Below, one piece after another: positions 59,026-64,000 of a stretch of DNA of 64,000 bases. The position numbers and the translations under genes are program-made. Under the pieces are notes generated by a model. The model was given only the letters and a program-made list of their open reading frames with translations, did not search any database and was not told where the DNA came from. The DNA is from Channa striata (taxonomy: Eukaryota > Chordata > Actinopteri > Anabantiformes > Channidae). Location: positions 18,820,388 to 18,884,387 of the forward strand of contig CM065187.1 in NCBI GenBank assembly GCA_033026295.1. Reading direction: 5' to 3'. How positions within the stretch are numbered: position 1 is the stretch's first letter; the number at the start of each line of letters is the position of its first letter.

Positions 59026-59900
59026 CTGTTAAGTGTTTGGACTCACTGTTTGTCATTTACCAAAGATGTCCAAGAGGAGGTAATGCAAACAGCAGCTCAA
59101 AATCCTTCAAGCTTCATTGCTCGAAGGATTTTGCTTGAATATGTTTGTACTGGTAGTAGATGGATTGACTAAGAGTAACAAAAGGATTTTTTTCCACCTC
59201 TTAGTATCTCATTCCTTCACTTCAGGTAGTAAACAGACTTTATGCTTTTGTTTCCACTAGAGTAAAATTGTTTGAGATTGGCTCTCTCTCAGCTGTAGCT
59301 GAACATTATCCTCCAGTGTTTATAATTCACTTGTGTGACACCTTATCAGAGCCTAGTAGGACACTGTTAGACCAAATGCCTTTTCTGTGTGCTGCTGTGG
59401 CACTTCACACTACTTGTTTGTGCTGACTGTTGATTATCAAAAATGCATCAACTGAATAAGCACAGCTGTATATTTTTATTAATTTTTTGCATCTGCACTT
59501 ATTGGATGCGTACAGCCAATACGCAATAAATAGCCAAAATTATTTAGGAAACGCAAATAACTGACGGACAAAATGTCTTTCTTTTTTTTTATATAGCCAC
59601 AAAAGGAACTACATAAATGAGTCAGTGATAAACCAGCACCAGTGGTTTCCTTTTCAATTCAGGAAATTTCCCAGAGAGGATTTGTCAAACAAAAATTGTG
59701 GATCAGTCAATGTATTCAGTTCAGCCTGTAACAAAATCAAAACTCACTATTCAATTAACAACTGTGTTATGAGCTGATGCCCATAGGTCATTTTGACACA
59801 CTGCAAAACAGCTCGAGTTTAGAGTAGCTCATCAGTGGGCACAAGGCTAATGTAGCCTACAAACAGCTCAGCAGTGACAGGGTGAGACAGGGTAATGTCA
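59026..59900. other. Spacer between pdcl 3' end and small minus-strand gene
   Basis: About 0.9 kb without a recognised feature. Minus-strand 3' UTR of the small gene may extend into it. Confidence 0.45.
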
Positions 59901-59906
59901 GCCACA

Positions 59907-60657
59907 GCAGGGCTGCTTCTTCATGGAGGACAAAAGCTGAGCTGTGCAGGTCATGTCCGCAAAAGGCGCGTTCCAGCAGTAGATGGGTTTCTGCACTGAT
60001 GCCTGCAGGGAAGGGAGAAATACTTTTAAGTTTTGTTACTCAAAAGTGAAGCGACGCTGTAGTGCTAGAACGTTCTTGATTAACAAAACATTTGATTATT
60101 TATCAAATTTACCATTTACTAATATCCCTCTGGTGCCTAGATGACCTATAAAGCCTAACTGCAGCCAAAATGGTCGTGAAATCAATGCCAACTAATGGTA
60201 TTGCCCGCTCGATGCAGTGAATCAGCTGAAAACTTTTCACAACTGATGCCGTACCTCTCTAAAGTCCTGGAGATATTTGACGCCAAAGCAAAAAATACAC
60301 ACCATGCTCTGACCACTCCTCCCACAGATGCTGAACATCCTCAGTATGATGTTCATGGTGTTCATGATGATCTGGGTCTATATTAAACACAATAAGTCAA
60401 TATAAATGCAGGCTTATTGTACTGTGTCCATACTAAAGCATAAAGTACATTTAAATATTAATGCATGAATATTTGAGCCAAACAACTCAAGGTATGTCAT
60501 TATACCGATAAGTATTCTAAAGAAACCTGATCCTAAAGAAACTTAATAGTCAGTGTGACCAGGAGAACAAAAGATAAAATATACATTATGTAACATCAAA
60601 ATATTTAATAAAATACATTTTTGTCATTTCAGGTGCCTAATCTGAACCTTGGAAACA

Positions 60658-60705
<48 letters not shown>

Positions 60706-61012
60706 TGTTTATAAGTTTTGTTTTGCTGCACACATATACTCTAGGTCTGTAACCTAGAATAATGAATTCGCTAATAAATCCCCCATATTGGTGTTGAAAT
60801 TTTATATAGAAATAGCAAAATGTACCATTTGAGTGATGCCAGAGCATCCGTTTGAGATCCCTGAGGGCTTGGGTGAGGTTCTCCAGCTGGTCATGGAGGT
60901 GGATGTTCTCCTCGATCAGGGCGTGAATTGTATCCTGCAGTTCAAAGCTCCAACTTTGCAGGACCAGCACAGTCAGCAGCATGAAGAATAGCACCAGCCT
61001 TACTCCACTCAT
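59907..61012 (-). CDS. Unrecognised small signal-anchor/secreted coiled-coil protein, at least two exons
   Basis: Exon 1 (60826-61012) encodes 62 residues from an ATG 40-50 bases below a TATA box: a hydrophobic signal or anchor (LVLFFMLLTVLVLQSW), then an amphipathic coiled-coil-like stretch (LIEENIHLHDQLENLTQALR) with one NLT glycosylation site, ending at AAATG/gtacat in phase 1. The next good acceptor (ctcccttccctgcag, exon high end 60002, or a second cag 12 bases on, 59990) joins in phase to a frame of about 46 residues ending in TAG near 59860. A different frame of the same exon is Cys-rich (KPIYCWNAPFADMTC to QPCCG then TGA at about 59907) and would need a middle exon of 3n+2 bases. I do not recognise the family and cannot choose between the two. 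Coordinates cover the Cys-rich version's stop. Confidence 0.45.
60328..60405 (+). CDS. Possible exon/small ORF for a 25-residue membrane segment
   Basis: Directly after an acceptor-like ctcctcccacag is an ATG-started frame of 26 codons (including TAA) encoding a hydrophobic helix with a short basic end (MLNILSMMFMVFMMIWVYIK then HNKSI). It could be the last exon of a single-pass micropeptide, or chance from a repeated ATGATG-TTCATG stretch. No partner exon identified. It lies in the intron of the opposite-strand small gene. Confidence 0.2.
   Translation: MLNILSMMFMVFMMIWVYIKHNKSI
60662..60704. repeat. (TA)n microsatellite
   Basis: About 21 uninterrupted TA units, in the intron of the small minus-strand gene. 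Able to extrude as a cruciform. Confidence 0.9.
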
Positions 61013-61080
61013 GCCTTCACAGACCGCGCGCCATCCCTCGGACTCAATGGTGCCTTATCGCAGAACTGAACAGTGCAGGG

Positions 61081-61091
61081 CATTTTATAGG
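61081..61091 (-). promoter_or_regulatory. TATA box of the small minus-strand gene
   Basis: CCTATAAAATG on the minus strand, about 70-80 bases above the ATG at 61012, implying a TSS near 61055 and a short 5' UTR. Most other genes in the window lack a TATA box, so this points to tissue-restricted expression. Confidence 0.6.
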
Positions 61092-61099
61092 CTTAGAGT

Positions 61100-61980
61100 C
61101 TAAGGGAGGAGACAACAGTTTCTGACTTTCCAAAGCCATGAGTGGAAAGCTGTCAGAGGGCTGCTTTAAAATCCATCCAATGTTTCCACATCAGTGGAAC
61201 AGTGACAACAGCAAGAGGCCTCCAAACGCTTCGATATGATCTGCTTCAAATGGAAATGATATGGTTTAAAATAAAACCATGTACACGTTTAATAATTAGG
61301 TACTATATTTGTAAGTTTATGTAAAATACCACCACAAACACGAATAAAGCAATACCTACAGTGCAGACAACTAATCAATGCCGACAGACACTCTGGTATT
61401 TAATTAGCGGGAGCTCTGTCACATGCAGTTGAGCATCATCACTGGGATGTCAGAGCAGAAAGATGAAAAGAATATGCTGAAATGTACAAATATATGAAGC
61501 CCGAACATTTTTGGACAGATAACAGTGTGCAGCAGTGCACTGAAGTTCGTGGTAGTACAAGTCTGAATCGTTATATTTCAACTAGACATTACAGACTGCT
61601 TCTGAGCTTTCAGCTCGTATGGGTGATCGGTAAATACAAGAACCCACGATCGGACCCATTTCTTGCTATAACACTAAAAGCATTAATAGGCTGCGTGAGG
61701 TTCGACGCAAAACTAAAAAGATTACCATCAACATACTACAGAAGTCTATTTAGCATTTGCATTAAAATTTTTAATAATCAGTGTTTTGTGTTGTGTTAAT
61801 CTGAGACTTTTCTGATTTAACTACAACGTATCAGAAAAGCAAAGAGACCATTTTTAAGGTTAATTAAATCCTTTGCTGGTGAAATTACAATTATCCCTAC
61901 CAGAATTGTCTAATTAATTTACACTTCGTGCAAAGTATCTGTAAAAGTTTCTGAAGTCAAGATTCAGAACAACAGTATTT
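61100..61980. other. Intergenic, small gene upstream to rpl28 3' end
   Basis: No recognised feature other than the TATA box region at its left. An open frame at 61482-61799 has no recognisable relative. Confidence 0.5.
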
Positions 61981-61996
61981 TTTTTCCAAACAGCTT

Positions 61997-62021
61997 TTAT
62001 TTATTTATCACATGTCTCAGT
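61997..62021 (-). terminator. rpl28: rpl28 poly(A) signal close to stop codon
   Basis: Minus-strand sequence after the stop reads ...GATAAATAAATAAAAGC: overlapping AATAAA copies about 15-25 bases past TAA, so the 3' UTR is only about 40 nt, as usual for ribosomal protein genes. Confidence 0.75.
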
Positions 62022-63222
62022 TTATGCTGTCTTGGTAGCCCTGGTACGCTTCTTTTTGACCACAACAGGCTTCTGGCTCTTCAGAATGGCACTGGCACGA
62101 CGCAGGGCAGCCTGGGGGAAACAAATTAAGTGTAAGCTATTTTGTTGAAACCTTTCAAATCGAAACTTTAATCTGAGTAACATTCATATATCCCAAGATG
62201 TAATTATCTTTGAGATTCTAGCATTTAACAATACAGATTCAACTCACCATGCGGAGATCTTTCCTGTATTTGTTCTTGCGAATGATGTGCCTCAGGCTGT
62301 TGAGGGTAGCACGGGAGTTCTTGTTGATAGTGATCTTCTCATAAGAACTGGCAGGTTTGTGTTGACCTGTGCAACAGGACCCCCCCCCAAAAAAGATCAA
62401 CTTTAGTCTGAATCACTAAAAAGAGGCAATAAAGAACTAGTCACTAGGGTAACAATCTCAATCAAATCTTGAAGATGAAAAAAGGCCAAGAGTTAACGGT
62501 TGTAGGATGTACATTAAGACCATTAAAAGTTATCTTGTTAATGATGTACTCAGTAAATCACAAATACAAGAATTGCAGAAAAAGGAATGAGTATTTACCT
62601 GCACGCTTCTTTAGCACGACAACAACACCCTTGCCATCGGCAGCTGGCTGCACACCTACAGTTTTCTTGTGCACCAAACCATTGTAGCGGAAAGAGTTCC
62701 TGGACTTCAGGTTGTTGGGTTCCTGTGCCATAAATGGTGATTATGTAAGTAACAGCAGTGAACGGCATCTTCTTCAGAACACAGCTGACAACAATGAAAA
62801 AACTATAAAAACTATATTTTATAATGAAGAGTAGTCCATAACTAGTCATGTCAACCTGGCAGTGGGAAAATTTGAAACATGTTTTTACAAAGCTTATGGA
62901 CAAAAACGATGAATGGTAGCAGATAATTGAAACAAGTGTTGCTGTCATTAATCCAGCTGCATTTATGTTGCATATAACAACATAAATCAGCAACACACAG
63001 CAAATTAAGTAATAAAGACTGCCCTTTTTGAGTAATTGGCCTATACATAAAAAGACCTGCTTAGAATAAAATATAGTAATAATCTAGGACACAGGTCTTG
63101 CCAGGAGATCTGTGTGGAGCCAGGTGGTGGTGGTTACTTACCGTGCTGTAGGTCTGTCCATTCCTCTTGATGAGGAAGCTGGAGCAGTTCCTGATGACCA
63201 TCCACTGCAAATGGGACGACAT
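62022..63222 (-). CDS. rpl28: rpl28, 60S ribosomal protein eL28, complete
   Basis: Large-subunit ribosomal protein. Coding exons: 63142-63222, 62599-62722, 62248-62366, 62022-62111; 414 nt, 137 aa, identical in length to human. Motifs: MSSHLQWMVIRNCSSFLIKR, NSFRYNGLVHKKTVGVQPAA, RHIIRKNKYRKDLRM, and the basic end KKKRTRATKTA. The coding start is in exon 2 (acceptor at 63229, seven bases before ATG). Confidence 0.97.
62937..62995. ncRNA. Strong hairpin in rpl28 intron 2
   Basis: Perfect 10-bp stem ATTTATGTTG (62961-62970) with CAACATAAAT (62978-62987) closing a 7-nt loop, enclosed by an 8-bp outer stem TGTTGCTG (62937-62944) with CAGCAACA (62988-62995) and a one-sided 16-nt bulge. No C/D or clear H/ACA boxes, so its nature is unknown; it may be only a palindrome. 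Confidence 0.3.
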
Positions 63223-63717
63223 GATGAACCTGGATAAAACAAGACCAGCCATTAATAAAACTTTCAACAGACGTGACTTTTATTTTCAACCACCAACTTC
63301 ATAGACAACGTTATGTTGTAAACCGAACGATCGTTTAACATCAACTGTTCGACTTGATCCCTGTTATCGGGTGTTAATTTGTAGTTAAGAGTTAATATTA
63401 CCCAAACTTTATCGTTCTGTGATATTTGCACACATTATGACACAATGAGAAGAGCGACATTGAAGTGTTAAATCCGTTCGCTAACGTTAGCTTCACAGCT
63501 AAGCGCAGGGCTGTGCACCAGGTTGAGGCCTATAATGGGCGACACGCTCACATTTTCTTTACATTTCTACACTGTACAGGACCATTCACAGCCAAATATA
63601 TTATATAACTACTAACAGAACGATATCGAAGTAGCTTCTGGGGCTTAACTGAAGTAGAAAGATAGAACAAATTGACTTTTCCTAACCGGCTACTAACTGT
63701 CGAAGCGACCACGTTAC

Positions 63718-63740
63718 CTTTTAGCGGAGGAAGAGGACCC
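63718..63740 (-). promoter_or_regulatory. rpl28: rpl28 non-coding exon 1 with TOP motif
   Basis: Minus-strand CCTCTTCCTCCGCTAAAAG ends at a GT donor (gtaacg, 63717 downward). The pyrimidine tract is typical of a TOP start, so TSS is about 63735-63740. The remaining bases to 64000 are AT-rich upstream sequence with nothing recognised. Confidence 0.6.
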
Positions 63741-64000
63741 GAGAGAGCGGAAACCGCTTTACGAAACAAAAGTCTCAGATCATTGTGCGTGCATAACACT
63801 ATATTCATAAAATATTTCAACCAATAACTCAGATTTTTACAAAGGTAACACATAAAATCGACCTATCATTATTCTCATGGTAGCTCATTTTAGGTACTTA
63901 AGGTATACAAACATTTAATTGTGATTTTATGGAGAACTAGTTATCCGCAAGCCCAGCGGAGGAATATCACTAACAGGTTCAGTAAATGTTGACGTCATTA

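Noticed and set aside
1..64000. CRISPR arrays, bacterial operons, tRNA genes
   Set aside because: None seen; the DNA is vertebrate nuclear sequence and no cloverleaf with A/B boxes was found by eye.

Overview
The window is nuclear DNA from a ray-finned (teleost) fish. Genes are split into short exons with GT-AG (and a few GC-AG) introns. Introns and spacers carry CA/GT, TATG and TA microsatellites and typical fish dispersed repeats. Every protein I could rebuild is a close relative of a vertebrate gene. Exon boundaries were placed by hand from reading frame, splice signals and remembered vertebrate homologues; no alignment or search was run.

Layout. (1) 1-20717, minus strand: the 5' two thirds or more of loxhd1 (stereociliary PLAT-repeat protein). 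It has 36 coding exons, 2036 codons in one continuous frame, and runs off the left edge. (2) 24978-36584, minus: complete st8sia5 (alpha-2,8-sialyltransferase), seven coding exons, 374 aa, with a GC-rich 5' region and an 8-kb first intron. (3) 39613-42742, plus: rpl37, four coding exons, with two well-formed C/D-box snoRNAs that I detect in introns 1 and 3. (4) 45578-53046, plus: ptgs1 (cyclooxygenase-1), ten coding exons, first exon uncertain. (5) 55949-56843: a broken LINE reverse-transcriptase fragment lying in the 5' intron of pdcl. (6) 56892-58544, plus: pdcl (phosducin-like), three coding exons, 306 aa. (7) about 59900-61012, minus: a small, TATA-driven gene for a short signal-anchor/secreted coiled-coil protein that I do not recognise. 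(8) 62022-63222, minus: rpl28, four coding exons, 137 aa, plus a short non-coding TOP exon near 63718-63736.

The genes do not form a pathway. loxhd1-st8sia5 matches the human 18q21 neighbourhood and ptgs1-pdcl the human 9q33 neighbourhood, while rpl37 and rpl28 come from other human chromosomes, so the window joins several ancestral blocks. The most noteworthy items are the paired snoRNAs in rpl37, COX-2-type pocket residues in an otherwise COX-1-like enzyme, three GC-AG introns in loxhd1, the long charged N-terminus of loxhd1, the LINE remnant next to the pdcl splice acceptor, and the unrecognised small gene before rpl28.
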